Source: Mycobacterium sp. D16Q14 (lineage in GTDB: Bacteria > Actinomycetota > Actinomycetes > Mycobacteriales > Mycobacteriaceae). Taken from it: a stretch of 64,000 nt of DNA. The position numbers were made by a program, and so were the translations under genes. The DNA lies in the NCBI GenBank assembly GCA_002013415.1, contig MAEX01000011.1, positions 105,257-169,256 of the forward strand, in the 5' to 3' direction. Position 1 is the stretch's first letter; each line of letters begins with the position of its first letter. A model generated the notes under the pieces. The model was not told the origin of the DNA. It searched no databases and was given only the letters and a program-made list of their open reading frames with translations. Positions 26,686 to 35,231 of the stretch are shown here, piece after piece.

Positions 26686-27672
26686 CTACACCTTGGCGGC
26701 CTTGCGCACGGCACGCTTGGCCTGGCGATCCAGGTACTTGGCCTTGACTTCCTCGAAGTCGCTGGCGGTCTTCCTGAGGTCGGTGATGAGACGGTCGAGG
26801 TCCTCGCGGTACCACTCGCCCTCGCCGGTGATGTCGTCACGATCGAAGATGCGCCACTTGCGCAGCACTGGCAGAACGACTTCGGCGAGGTGCGACTGCG
26901 GGTCGTAGACGCCGCCGGTGGCGATGGTGACGGCGTTGCGGCGAAATCCCGGGATCGTGTAGCCGGGCATGGTGAAGTTGTCGAGAACCTTGTGGATCGA
27001 CTTCACGGCCTGGTTGGGCGCGATCTCGAGACCGGCCTCCACCATGTTGCGATAGAAGATCATGTGCAGGTTCTCGTCATTGGAGATGTGTTTGAGGAGT
27101 TCCTGGGCGATGGGCTCGGCACACGCGACGCCGGTATTGCGGTGTGAGACACGGGTGGCCAGCTCCTGGAAGGACACGTACACCACCGAGTCGAACAGGC
27201 TGTCGGCGAACATGTGATCCCCGCCCTGACGGTTCTGTCCGGGGGAGAAGCCGCGGGTCATCTGCTCCACGCGCAGCTTCTCGAGTTCCACCGGATCGAC
27301 CGCGCGGGTGACCACGAGGTAGTCGCGGATGGCAATGCTGTGGCGGTTCTCTTCGGCGGTCCACCGGTTGACCCAGGTGCCCCAGGGTCCGTCCATGGTG
27401 AAGTTCATCGCGATCTCGCGGTGGTAGGCGGGCAGATTGTCCTCGGTGAGCAGGTTGGTGATCATCGCGACCTTGGCCAGCTCGGAGAGCTTGCACTGCT
27501 CCGGATCCCAGTCCTGCCCACCCAATGCCTTGTAGTTCTTGCCCTCGGACCACGGGATGTAGTCATGCGGGCTCCACTCTTTGAACACGCCGAGGTGGCG
27601 GTGGGTGTTTTCCTCGACCGCGGGCTCGAGCTCATGGAGCAACTCAAGGTCGGTGAATTCCTTCTGCGGCAT
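26686..27672 (-). CDS. Acyl-ACP desaturase, DesA1-like
   Basis: The 328-residue protein is a soluble di-iron stearoyl-ACP-type desaturase. Iron ligands are visible in TEDNLPAYHRE (about 76-86), EENRH (107-111), SFQELATRVSHRNTG and DENLHM (199-204). It is very close to mycobacterial DesA1, including NPHDYIPW-like and GGQDWDPEQ segments and FRRNAVTIATGGVYDP. DesA1/DesA2 act on chains destined for mycolic acids. A dyad that could bind a regulator lies just upstream of its promoter. Confidence 0.9.
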   Translation of the reverse strand: MPQKEFTDLELLHELEPAVEENTHRHLGVFKEWSPHDYIPWSEGKNYKALGGQDWDPEQCKLSELAKVAMITNLLTEDNLPAYHREIAMNFTMDGPWGTWVNRWTAEENRHSIAIRDYLVVTRAVDPVELEKLRVEQMTRGFSPGQNRQGGDHMFADSLFDSVVYVSFQELATRVSHRNTGVACAEPIAQELLKHISNDENLHMIFYRNMVEAGLEIAPNQAVKSIHKVLDNFTMPGYTIPGFRRNAVTIATGGVYDPQSHLAEVVLPVLRKWRIFDRDDITGEGEWYREDLDRLITDLRKTASDFEEVKAKYLDRQAKRAVRKAAKV

Positions 27673-27699
27673 GTATACGGTCCTCGGGGCTAGTTATCT

Positions 27700-27716
27700 G
27701 TGTCTAAAAGTGACAC
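27700..27716. promoter_or_regulatory. Dyad upstream of the desaturase gene, candidate operator
   Basis: GTGTC and GACAC form a perfect inverted repeat around TAAAAGT, about 30 bases before the desaturase start on the minus strand. Mycobacterial desA1/desA2 are known targets of the TetR-type regulator MadR. Whether this dyad matches the MadR site could not be checked here. Confidence 0.4.
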
Positions 27717-27810
27717 TTACATTTGACCGGGTGGCCGCACCCGCCTCTAGTGACAAAGGTCATCTCTCTGGGGTGGAAAGTCCCTCGCCCCGCTGGTTCC
27801 TGAACCTGAC

Positions 27811-27870
27811 GCCGAGTGCGAGCCTGACGCGGAAATCGCCGCGAGATCCCGCGTCAGGCTCGCGCTCGAT
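27811..27870. repeat. 60-base palindromic element, copy A
   Basis: The arms GCGAGCCTGACGCGG (27818-27832) and CCGCGTCAGGCTCGC (27849-27863) are exact reverse complements around a 16-base loop. The pairing extends outward with one G-T pair to about 20 bp. It starts GCCGAG and has the same length and central AAATCGCC as copies B and C. It lies between the divergent desaturase and permease genes. Confidence 0.7.
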
Positions 27871-27913
27871 TGCGGCAGGCGACTGGCAACCGGGGCCTGT
27901 ACTTTCAACGGCT

Positions 27914-29362
27914 ATGAATGGTCTAGTCGACCGGTTCTTCCGGATCTCCGAGCGGCAGTCGACGCTGGGACGGGAAGTTCGCGGCGGGATCGTCACCTTT
28001 TTCGCGATGGCCTACATCGTGGTGCTCAACCCGCTCATCATTGGTGGCGAGCCGGGACGCACGCATAACGCCGACGTGCTGGGCCATGTGCTGCCGGTGG
28101 GGCAGGTAGCGGCGGTCACGGCGCTGGCTGCCGGAGTGATGTCGATCCTGTTCGGATTTATCGCGAATTACCCTTTCGCCCTTGCGGCCGGGCTGGGCAT
28201 CAACAGTCTGCTCGCGGTGTCGTTCGCGTCGCAGATGAGCTGGCCCGAGGCCATGGGATTGGTCATCGTCGACGGCCTCGTCATTGTGGCGCTGGGCATC
28301 TCTGGTTTTCGCACCGCGGTGTTTCATGCCATTCCCGACGAGCTGAAGGCGGCGATCGCTGCGGGAATCGGCTGCTTCATCGCGTTCATCGGGTTTGTTG
28401 ACGCGGGTTTCGTGCGGCGGATCCCCGACGCTGCCGACACCACGGTGCCGGTCGGTTTGGGAATCGACAACTCGGTAGCCACCGTCCCGACCCTGATCTT
28501 CGCCGCGGGTGTGCTGCTGATGGGAATCCTGGTGGTGCGCAAGGTTCGTGGCGGACTGCTCATCGGAATCGTCGTGATGACGGGGATTTCCATGATCGCG
28601 CAGGCGTTGACCGAACGCGGTGCGCAGCCCGTCGACACCAAGGGATGGAATCTCACGGTGCCCGACTGGCCGGCGTCCGCAGGCGGCATCCCGGATCTGA
28701 GTCTGCTCGGTCAGGTGGACATGTTCGGTGCGTTCACTCGGGTGGGCGTGCTGTCGGCCACGGTCTTGGTGTTCGCGTTGGTGCTCTCGAACTTCTTCGA
28801 CGCGATGGGAACCATGACCGGTTTGGGCAAGGAGGCCGGATTGACCGACGAACACGGCACCCTGCCGGGTATCGGACGGGCGCTGTCGGTGGAGGGCGTC
28901 GGTGCGGTCGTTGGTGGTGTCTCGTCCTCGTCCTCCAACACCGTGTTCGTGGAGTCCGCGTCAGGCATCGCCGAGGGTGCGCGGACCGGGCTGGCCAATG
29001 TGGTTACCGGGCTGCTGTTCCTGGCGGCCATGTTCTTCACCCCGCTGTATTCGGTTGTACCGCTGGAGGCCGCGGCACCGGCGCTGGTGGTGGTGGGTGC
29101 GATGATGATCGGCCAGCTCCGCAGCATTGACTTCACCCGGTTCGACTACGCGCTGCCCTGTTTTTTGACCGTGGTGACGATGCCCTTTACCTACTCGATC
29201 GCCAACGGCATCGGTGTCGGATTCATCAGCTGGGTGGTGCTCGCCGTCGTGTCAGCGGAGCGCGGGGCTCGACGTCGTGCCGTGCATCCGCTGCTGTATG
29301 TGGTGGCCGGATTGTTTGTCGTCTATTTCGCCAAGGGTCCGATCGAGTCGCTCATCACCTAA
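27914..29362 (+). CDS. NCS2/AzgA-type purine permease
   Basis: The 482-residue integral membrane protein matches the AzgA-like xanthine/uracil permease group. It has GGIVTFFAMAYIVVLNPLI at the start, ALAAGLGINSLLAV, the family segment FDAMGTMTGLGKEAG and the signature VGGVSSSSSNTVFVESASGI. About twelve membrane helices are likely. It should take up adenine, guanine or hypoxanthine with protons. ATG 27914 was chosen because family homology starts there; the longer open frame is antisense to the desaturase. Confidence 0.9.
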   Translation: MNGLVDRFFRISERQSTLGREVRGGIVTFFAMAYIVVLNPLIIGGEPGRTHNADVLGHVLPVGQVAAVTALAAGVMSILFGFIANYPFALAAGLGINSLLAVSFASQMSWPEAMGLVIVDGLVIVALGISGFRTAVFHAIPDELKAAIAAGIGCFIAFIGFVDAGFVRRIPDAADTTVPVGLGIDNSVATVPTLIFAAGVLLMGILVVRKVRGGLLIGIVVMTGISMIAQALTERGAQPVDTKGWNLTVPDWPASAGGIPDLSLLGQVDMFGAFTRVGVLSATVLVFALVLSNFFDAMGTMTGLGKEAGLTDEHGTLPGIGRALSVEGVGAVVGGVSSSSSNTVFVESASGIAEGARTGLANVVTGLLFLAAMFFTPLYSVVPLEAAAPALVVVGAMMIGQLRSIDFTRFDYALPCFLTVVTMPFTYSIANGIGVGFISWVVLAVVSAERGARRRAVHPLLYVVAGLFVVYFAKGPIESLIT

Positions 29363-29372
29363 CGTTCTGCAT

Positions 29373-30383
29373 GTGAATGTATGGGCGAAGGGAACTGGCG
29401 TCGGCTCGTGGCCGGGTCAAGAGGCGCGTGTCGCGACCGAGATCGTGGTGGCCGAACTGCCGCTGCCCCATATCGTGGAGCTGCCTGCGCGCGGAATCGG
29501 TGCCGATCTGATCGGACGGGCCGCGGCGCTGCTGGTCGATATCGCCGTCGATGTTGTGCCCACGGGCTACCGCACCACTGCCCGGCCCGGGGCGGTGGTG
29601 CGACGGGCCCGCGGATTCCTTGACGAAGACATGGATGCGCTCGAGGAGGAGTGGGAGCGTGGCGGGCATCGGGGTAGCGATCGCGCGGTGAAGGTGCAGG
29701 GCCCCGGACCGGTAACGCTGGCAGCACAATTGGAGCTTCCGAACGGTCACCGCGCGATCACCGATCCCGGTGCGGTGCGGGACCTGGCGGCTTCTCTGGC
29801 AGAGGGATTGGCGCTGCACCAAGCCACGCTGTCTCGACGGCTCGGTGTTCCCGTGGTGGTGCAGCTCGATGAACCGTCCCTGTCCGCCGCCCTGGATGGC
29901 AGGCTGTCCGGAACCAGCATGTTCTCGCCGGTACATCCGGTCGACGTACCGACAGCCACTTCGCTGTTGGACCAGTGCGCCGCCGCGGTAGGCGGTGAAC
30001 TGGTGGTGCATTGCTGCGCCACAGATCCTCCCTGGGAGCTGTTGCGAGGGACCAATATTCGCGGGATCGCGGTGGATGCCGCATACCTGACGGATGCACA
30101 GGCGCTCGATGGACTGGCCTCGGTGCTGGACACCGGGAAGATCGCGCTGCTCGGCGTGATTCCCGGCTCGCCACCGTCGCTGCCGATATCGTCCGACGTG
30201 CTCGCAACGCGTACCGCGGCGCTAGCGGACAAACTGGGCTTCGGGCGTGCCGTGCTGCGCGATCGGATCGGCATCAGCGCCGGATGTGGGCTGGCCGGTG
30301 CAGACCTCCCATGGGCACGTACCGCAACCGAATTGACCCGCAAGGTCAGCGATCTGATCGCTGCCGACCCGGATGCGCTGTGA
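29373..30383 (+). CDS. MetE-like (cobalamin-independent methionine synthase C-terminal type) protein, Rv3015c-like
   Basis: The 336-residue protein has the UROD/MetE barrel pattern. It starts with AKGTGVGSWPG, and has QLDEPSL with a substrate-binding acidic pair, HCCATDPPW with the zinc-ligand-type His/Cys segment, and SAGCGLAGADLPWA near the end with the second zinc cysteine. It lacks the N-terminal half of MetE, as does Rv3015c. Whether it makes methionine is not established. GTG 29373 was chosen for the start of similarity. The stop overlaps the bluB ATG, so both are translated together. Confidence 0.8.
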   Translation: MNVWAKGTGVGSWPGQEARVATEIVVAELPLPHIVELPARGIGADLIGRAAALLVDIAVDVVPTGYRTTARPGAVVRRARGFLDEDMDALEEEWERGGHRGSDRAVKVQGPGPVTLAAQLELPNGHRAITDPGAVRDLAASLAEGLALHQATLSRRLGVPVVVQLDEPSLSAALDGRLSGTSMFSPVHPVDVPTATSLLDQCAAAVGGELVVHCCATDPPWELLRGTNIRGIAVDAAYLTDAQALDGLASVLDTGKIALLGVIPGSPPSLPISSDVLATRTAALADKLGFGRAVLRDRIGISAGCGLAGADLPWARTATELTRKVSDLIAADPDAL

Positions 30384-31006
30384 TGGACGTCTATCAGGCC
30401 ATTGCCACCCGCCGGGACGTGCGTGCCGAGTTCACCGGACAGGTTGTCGACGACGCGACGTTGATGAAGCTGCTACAGGCCGCGCATCGCGCCCCCAGTG
30501 TCGGGAACAGCCAGCCCTGGGATTTCGTGGTGATGCGCGAGTCGCAGACGCTGGAGAAGTTCGCAGCGCACGTGACGGAGCAGCGCCAGAGATTCGCCGA
30601 CAGCCTTCCGGAGGAACGGCGAACCACCTTTGACCCCATCAAGATTGAAGGCATCTGCGAAAGCGGCACCGGCGTGGTGGTCACCTACGACCACGGCCGT
30701 GGTGGCCCGCACGTTCTGGGCAGGCACACCATCGCCGATGCGGGCCTGTTCTCGGCGGTGCTCGCCATCCAGAACCTCTGGCTCGCCGCGGTCACCGAAG
30801 GGATCGGCGTCGGCTGGGTGTCGTTCTATGAGGAACAGTTCCTGGCCGAGTTAATAGACGCACCAACGCATATCAGGCCGATCGCCTGGTTGTGTGTCGG
30901 ACCGGTGCGTGAGTTCGCCGAGCGCCCCGACCTGGAGCGCTTCGGCTGGCGCAGCGGGCGCCCCCTGGAGGACGCCGTGCACTGGGGTCGCTACCGGGAG
31001 ATTTAG
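30383..31006 (+). CDS. bluB: 5,6-dimethylbenzimidazole synthase
   Basis: The 207-residue flavoprotein has the BluB form of the nitroreductase fold: IATRRDVRAEF, AAHRAPSVGNSQPWDFVV, GRHTIADAGLFSAVLAIQNL and AVTEGIGVGWVSFY. BluB breaks down FMNH2 with oxygen to make the lower ligand of vitamin B12. It overlaps the MetE-like gene by one base and converges on the crotonase gene, with a four-base stop overlap. Confidence 0.9.
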   Translation: MDVYQAIATRRDVRAEFTGQVVDDATLMKLLQAAHRAPSVGNSQPWDFVVMRESQTLEKFAAHVTEQRQRFADSLPEERRTTFDPIKIEGICESGTGVVVTYDHGRGGPHVLGRHTIADAGLFSAVLAIQNLWLAAVTEGIGVGWVSFYEEQFLAELIDAPTHIRPIAWLCVGPVREFAERPDLERFGWRSGRPLEDAVHWGRYREI

Positions 31007-31857
31007 CGTCCCTTGAAGTCGGGATCACGCTTCTCGAAGACCGCGCCGATGGCTTCCTGCAGGTCCTCCGACGGCAGGAACGCGGCATTCCACGTCGAGA
31101 CGTACTTGAGGCCGTCGGTGACGACACTCTCGCGCTCGCGGCCCAGCACGTCCTTGACGCCCTGCACCACCAGGGGCGGATTGGCTGCGATTTCGGCGGC
31201 GGTCGCGTGGGCGGCGGCCAGCGTTGCCTCCGCAGTGTCGAACACGTCATTGACGAGTCCGATCTTCTCGGCCCGCGCGGCGTCGATGTCCTTGCCGGTG
31301 AACGCCAGTTCACGCAGGTGGCCGTCGCCGATGATCGGTGGAAGACGGTGCAGTGAGCCAATATCGGCCACAATCGCGACCTTGGCCTCGCGCACACTGA
31401 ACTTCGCCTCGGCACTTGCGTACCGGATGTCGGTGGCCGCGATGAGGTCGACGCCACCGCCGATGCACCAGCCCTGCACCGCGGCGATCACCGGCTTGCG
31501 GCAGTCGGCGACGGCGGTCACCGAGGCCTGCAGTCGGCGTATCTCGTCGAGGAAGTCGGTGCGCGGTTTCGCCAATGCCTTCTCGGCCATCAACGGCATG
31601 AAGGTGCCTGCCATCGCGGGCAGGTCCAATCCGTAGCTGAAATTGGTGCCGGCGGCGGCGAGAACAATCGCCCGTACCTCCGGGTCCGCGTCCAGTTTGG
31701 TGAAGATCAGCGGCAGTTCCCGCCAGAAATCCGGTCCCATCGCATTGCCCTTGCCGGGCCCGATGAGGGTGACCTGGGCGATGTGCCCGGTGGTCTCAAC
31801 GGTGAAGGCTTTCCAGTCGCTCGCCGATGAGCCGCTTGCGCGAAGAGAATCAGACAT
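31003..31857 (-). CDS. Enoyl-CoA hydratase/isomerase (crotonase) family protein
   Basis: The 284-residue product has crotonase features: VTLIGPGKGNAMGPDFW, VRAIVLAAAGTNFSYGLDLP with the first oxyanion region, and VIAAVQGWCIGGGVDLIAAT with the second. SVREAKVAIVADIGSLHRLP carries an acidic pair that resembles dienoyl-CoA isomerases, so a delta3,5-delta2,4-dienoyl-CoA isomerase role is as likely as hydration. No adjacent beta-oxidation genes help to decide. Confidence 0.87.
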   Translation of the reverse strand: MSDSLRASGSSASDWKAFTVETTGHIAQVTLIGPGKGNAMGPDFWRELPLIFTKLDADPEVRAIVLAAAGTNFSYGLDLPAMAGTFMPLMAEKALAKPRTDFLDEIRRLQASVTAVADCRKPVIAAVQGWCIGGGVDLIAATDIRYASAEAKFSVREAKVAIVADIGSLHRLPPIIGDGHLRELAFTGKDIDAARAEKIGLVNDVFDTAEATLAAAHATAAEIAANPPLVVQGVKDVLGRERESVVTDGLKYVSTWNAAFLPSEDLQEAIGAVFEKRDPDFKGR

Positions 31858-31875
31858 GGGCGTGAGCCTACGGGC

Positions 31876-32556
31876 TCAGCCGGGCAGTAGGCCCTTGCGG
31901 TCCTCGCGGAGTTGCTTGACCACCGACGGCCACGACATCGCCCACGACTGCACGTCATCGCCGGACTGGCTGGTCATGAAACCGCGAATGATGCCGACGA
32001 GCACGGTGCGGTCGCCGACATGGGTGTACACCGGGCCTCCGGAATCGCCCTTGGCGATCACCGGGCCGTTAAACCTGAACCAGCCGTTGCCAAGTCGGGT
32101 CACCGATCCGCACGCATCGCCCGTGGTGAAGCCGGTGCGGCAGACCGGCATGCCCACATCGGGAGTGACCGTGTCATCACGTTCGAGCCGTTGACCGTTG
32201 GCCATGACGTCGTTGACGGGCAATCCGTCATCGATCGAGATGGCCTCGTAGTCGATGGTGTACTCGTCCTCGTACACCGGGCCCTCGGGCGGGCGGTTGT
32301 CGTGCGCCAGGATCTTGTGTCCCACCGCAGCGAAGTCTCCATTGCGAACTATGCCGTCACCGTTGAAGCAATGCCCTGCTGTGATGCCCACGCGAAGCGC
32401 GGGATCGACATAACCGAGCGTGCAGCTCAGGGAGCCCTGATAGATGAGCATGCCGGGGTACACCAGCGGCGGGTCGGCATGTGCAGGTACGGGGTTCGTG
32501 GCGGGAAGCGCGCACAGCACAGCGACGATGGTCGTTATCCACAAGAACGGGCGCAT
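31876..32556 (-). CDS. Secreted trypsin-like serine protease, paralogue 1
   Basis: The 226-residue protein has a signal peptide that ends in PAHADP. The mature part begins LVYPGM, then CTLGYVDP. The chymotrypsin-fold triad is complete: His62 in TAGHC, Asp102 in TIDYE and Ser172 in KGDSGGPVY. Two cysteine pairs suit disulfides. It is the most downstream of four related genes on this strand and starts five bases after paralogue 2. Substrate and need for processing are unknown. Confidence 0.88.
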   Translation of the reverse strand: MRPFLWITTIVAVLCALPATNPVPAHADPPLVYPGMLIYQGSLSCTLGYVDPALRVGITAGHCFNGDGIVRNGDFAAVGHKILAHDNRPPEGPVYEDEYTIDYEAISIDDGLPVNDVMANGQRLERDDTVTPDVGMPVCRTGFTTGDACGSVTRLGNGWFRFNGPVIAKGDSGGPVYTHVGDRTVLVGIIRGFMTSQSGDDVQSWAMSWPSVVKQLREDRKGLLPG

Positions 32557-32561
32557 GACGG

Positions 32562-33401
32562 CTAGGGGACAACCATTCTCGCGGGACCAGACGGGCGGTC
32601 ATCGGAGGGCGCCGGAGGCAGGACCATCGGCGGCGCCTGCGGATTGATGGCCGCGGGGCTTGCGGCCTCGGGGCGGCGCGCGGCCGCCGCGATGTCGTCT
32701 CGGATCTGCTGTTGCACCGTCGGCCAGGACAACGCCACGGTGGACTCCCGGCGGGTCTGATTGGCCGTGAATCGCGCGCTCACGATGCCGACGATGGCGG
32801 CGTTGCCGGGCGAGGTCACGGTGTACACGGCGCTACCGGAGTCGCCGTGGTCGGCGGGCAGGCCGTCCACGAGGAACCAGCCGTTGCCGAATCCGGCGAT
32901 GGCGCCGCACGCCTCACCCGTGGTGATCCCGATTCGGCACACCGCCAGGCCGTCCCGGGGAACGACGGCGGGGTCGACTCCGAGCCGTAGCCCGTTGGGC
33001 AGCACGTTGTTGATCGGCACGCCCTCGTCGAAGGCGATGCCCTCGTAGTCGATTCGGTAGTCGTCGCGGGCCAGCGGCCCTTCGGGCTTGATATTGGACT
33101 GGGCCACCGCCAGCTGTCCGATACGCACGCCGTCGTTGGTGAACACCGGCCCATTCCCGCCACAGTGACCTGCGGTGACGCCGACGCGCGCGGTGGGATC
33201 AACGAACCCGAGGGTGCAACTCAGCGATTCCTTACCGGGTGGGCGTTGGATGATCTCCATACCCGGGTAAATCAGCGGATCCGCATGTGCCGCAGCCGGG
33301 TTCGCGAGACCAAGACCGCTCAGCACGGCCAGGGCCGAGACCCACACGGTCCACCGACCCCACGGGTCGGTCCGTCGACCGTTCTCGCCGACACCGGTCA
33401 C
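32562..33401 (-). CDS. Secreted trypsin-like serine protease, paralogue 2
   Basis: The 279-residue product carries a signal sequence that ends in AAAHADP and the shared LIYPGMEI and CTLGFVDP start of the mature part. The triad is His79 in TAGHC, Asp118 in RIDYE and Ser188 in HGDSGSAVY. It differs from its neighbours in a proline-rich C-terminal tail of about 40 residues that may anchor it in or span the wall. It lies in the same orientation as paralogue 1, five bases away. Confidence 0.88.
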   Translation of the reverse strand: MTGVGENGRRTDPWGRWTVWVSALAVLSGLGLANPAAAHADPLIYPGMEIIQRPPGKESLSCTLGFVDPTARVGVTAGHCGGNGPVFTNDGVRIGQLAVAQSNIKPEGPLARDDYRIDYEGIAFDEGVPINNVLPNGLRLGVDPAVVPRDGLAVCRIGITTGEACGAIAGFGNGWFLVDGLPADHGDSGSAVYTVTSPGNAAIVGIVSARFTANQTRRESTVALSWPTVQQQIRDDIAAAARRPEAASPAAINPQAPPMVLPPAPSDDRPSGPARMVVP

Positions 33402-33550
33402 GCGATAGCCCTCTGTCTGCCACGTTCACCGTCAACAAAGCCCGACCAGTGTGAGGAGAGCACGCGGCACGACTCTCCGTGTCGCTAGAAGCCTATGCGA
33501 ATTGGGAGGGCGTCGCCGGTGGAACCGCATGTCAAAAGGCGGAGGACACC

Positions 33551-34241
33551 TCACGCACCTTTATGCGTATCTTTGCGTAACTGCTGGACTATGGTATTCC
33601 AAGAGATTGCTAGGGTTTGAATATCGCCTGACCGGTTGTCGGTGTATCTAGCTGCCACGATGCCAATGACCGAACCGTGTCCTGGTGAAGTGATGGAATA
33701 GACAGCCGCGCCCGAGTCGCCTCGATCGCATGGTGGGCCGTCGACCATGAACCAACCGTTGTTGACCCAAGTGACCTGGCCGCAGGCTTCGCCGCTACCT
33801 ATGCCATTGCGGCAGACGGGTAGTCCGCGGGTAAGTGCGGTGTTGTCGAGGCCCAGCCGAATCCCGTTGGGGAGGATGTCGTTTATAGGTACCGAGGGAT
33901 CGAAAATGATTCCCTCATAATCGACCCATGTACACATTGCCCGTGACGGTGGAGCCGTCGCTCCAGTTGCTGTGGGCGATGACCATCTTGCCGACACGGT
34001 TGCCATTCGTGTCATACACCGGTCCGTCTGAGTTCGCGCTGCATTGTCCGGCGGCGATCCCTACTCGGCTCTTGGGGTCGACATACCCGAGTGTGCAGGT
34101 GGTGTTTCCTTGCACGATCTCCATACCCGGGTAGACGAGAACATCGTCGGCACGTGCGGTGGCGGGGGCCAGAACGGTGAAAGTCAGTGCGGATACGGCG
34201 GTAAGCATCGCGACGCATATGTTTGCGAGTTGGCCTTGCAT
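33551..34241 (-). pseudogene. Third serine protease paralogue, frameshifted and lacking the catalytic histidine
   Basis: The first part encodes a signal peptide and LVYPGMEIVQ, CTLGYVDP and up to GNVYM, then goes out of frame into a stop. The rest continues in another frame from VDYEGIIF through DRGDSGAAVY to the usual end. Removing one G from the GGG run near 33929 would join GNVYM to VDYEG, exactly as in the other copies. The TAGHC motif reads AAGQC (CAA codon at 34044-34046), so the catalytic His is also lost. Both defects point to decay; a sequencing error alone would not explain the histidine. Confidence 0.85.
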
Positions 34242-34244
34242 GGC

Positions 34245-35027
34245 TTAGACGCCAGTAATCGGTGGCTCGGCGGGTGCGTCTTCTGTCGGCGCGGGCACGT
34301 TCTGGCGCTGCTGATGGGGTTCTTCACGCTCCAGGCGGTCGATATCGGTCTTGATCTGGCGCCAGAGTGCACGCCACGAGATTGCCAGTGTCAGCTCCTG
34401 GCCTGTTTTCTTGCTTCGTAGCGCTTCGGTGGCTATCCCCACGATGGCGGCCCGCCCGGGTTCCGTGATCGCATACACGGGACTGCCCGAGTCCCCGTAG
34501 TCGGCGGGCAGCCCATCGATGACGAACACGCTGTCTGTCGAGCCAACGATGACGCCGCACGCCTCCCCGGTGGTAATGCCGACACGGCAAACCGGCATAC
34601 CTGCTGCGGGCACGATTTTTGGGTTAGATTCCAGCACAAGCCCGTTAGGTAGGATGTTGTTAATGGGTATGCCTTCATCGAAGGCTATGCCTTCGTAGTC
34701 TATGGGGGGTTGCTCGGCGAGGGTCTTGTCCTCGGGAGTCGGTAGGAAGTGCGCTATATCGGCTGCGCCGATGCGGTTGCCGTTGTCGTCGAAAACCGGT
34801 CCCTCGGAATCGAGTGCGCAGTGTCCCGCGGTAAGTCCGATCCGAGCGCCCGGGTCGACGAATCCTAGGGTGCAACTGAGTTTGCCCTGGTTGATCTTCA
34901 TGCCGGGATATATCAAAGGCCCGTCCGCATGCGCGGTGGCTGTCGCGGACGCAGTCCAGACGATGAATAGCCCGGGGACCAAGGCGAGTAGAACTGCGGC
35001 ACGTTGAAACCTGTCAGCAACATTCAA
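34245..35027 (-). CDS. Secreted trypsin-like serine protease, paralogue 4
   Basis: The 260-residue protein has a signal peptide that ends in ATAHADG and a mature start LIYPGMKI, CTLGFVDPG. The triad is complete, with His69 in TAGHC, Asp110 in PIDYE and Ser180 in YGDSGSPVY. A charged Glu/Gln/Pro-rich C-terminal tail follows the protease domain. It is first in the array, and the decayed copy begins three bases after its stop. Base composition is less GC-rich than in ligA nearby. Confidence 0.88.
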   Translation of the reverse strand: MNVADRFQRAAVLLALVPGLFIVWTASATATAHADGPLIYPGMKINQGKLSCTLGFVDPGARIGLTAGHCALDSEGPVFDDNGNRIGAADIAHFLPTPEDKTLAEQPPIDYEGIAFDEGIPINNILPNGLVLESNPKIVPAAGMPVCRVGITTGEACGVIVGSTDSVFVIDGLPADYGDSGSPVYAITEPGRAAIVGIATEALRSKKTGQELTLAISWRALWRQIKTDIDRLEREEPHQQRQNVPAPTEDAPAEPPITGV

Positions 35028-35154
35028 GATTGGTGCTCCCCCTTTATGGTGCTGGTGGCTTTAGCGCGGCCAACCGCCCCGTTGTGACTCTACTGGTAAT
35101 CCATCATTATCGACCCACCAGGTAATAATCCGGATTAGCAAATTCTCAGTCAGA

Positions 35155-35180
35155 CCCCGAGCTTTGTCAAAAGCTCGGGG
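35155..35180 (-). terminator. Hairpin downstream of the MmcQ/YjbR gene
   Basis: An 11-bp perfect stem, CCCCGAGCTTT against AAAGCTCGGGG with a four-base loop, lies about 50 bases after the MmcQ/YjbR stop on the minus strand. The following T tract is weak, as is common for mycobacterial terminators. Confidence 0.5.
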
Positions 35181-35231
35181 GTGTGAGGGAGGCCACCGAT
35201 CGTTGGTTAACGCCTCCGTGCGATTTTTCTG

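Noticed and set aside
27760..28855. Long minus-strand frames opposite the purine permease.
   Set aside because: The composition is Arg/His/Asp-rich with no domain, and the permease frame is clearly the coding one.
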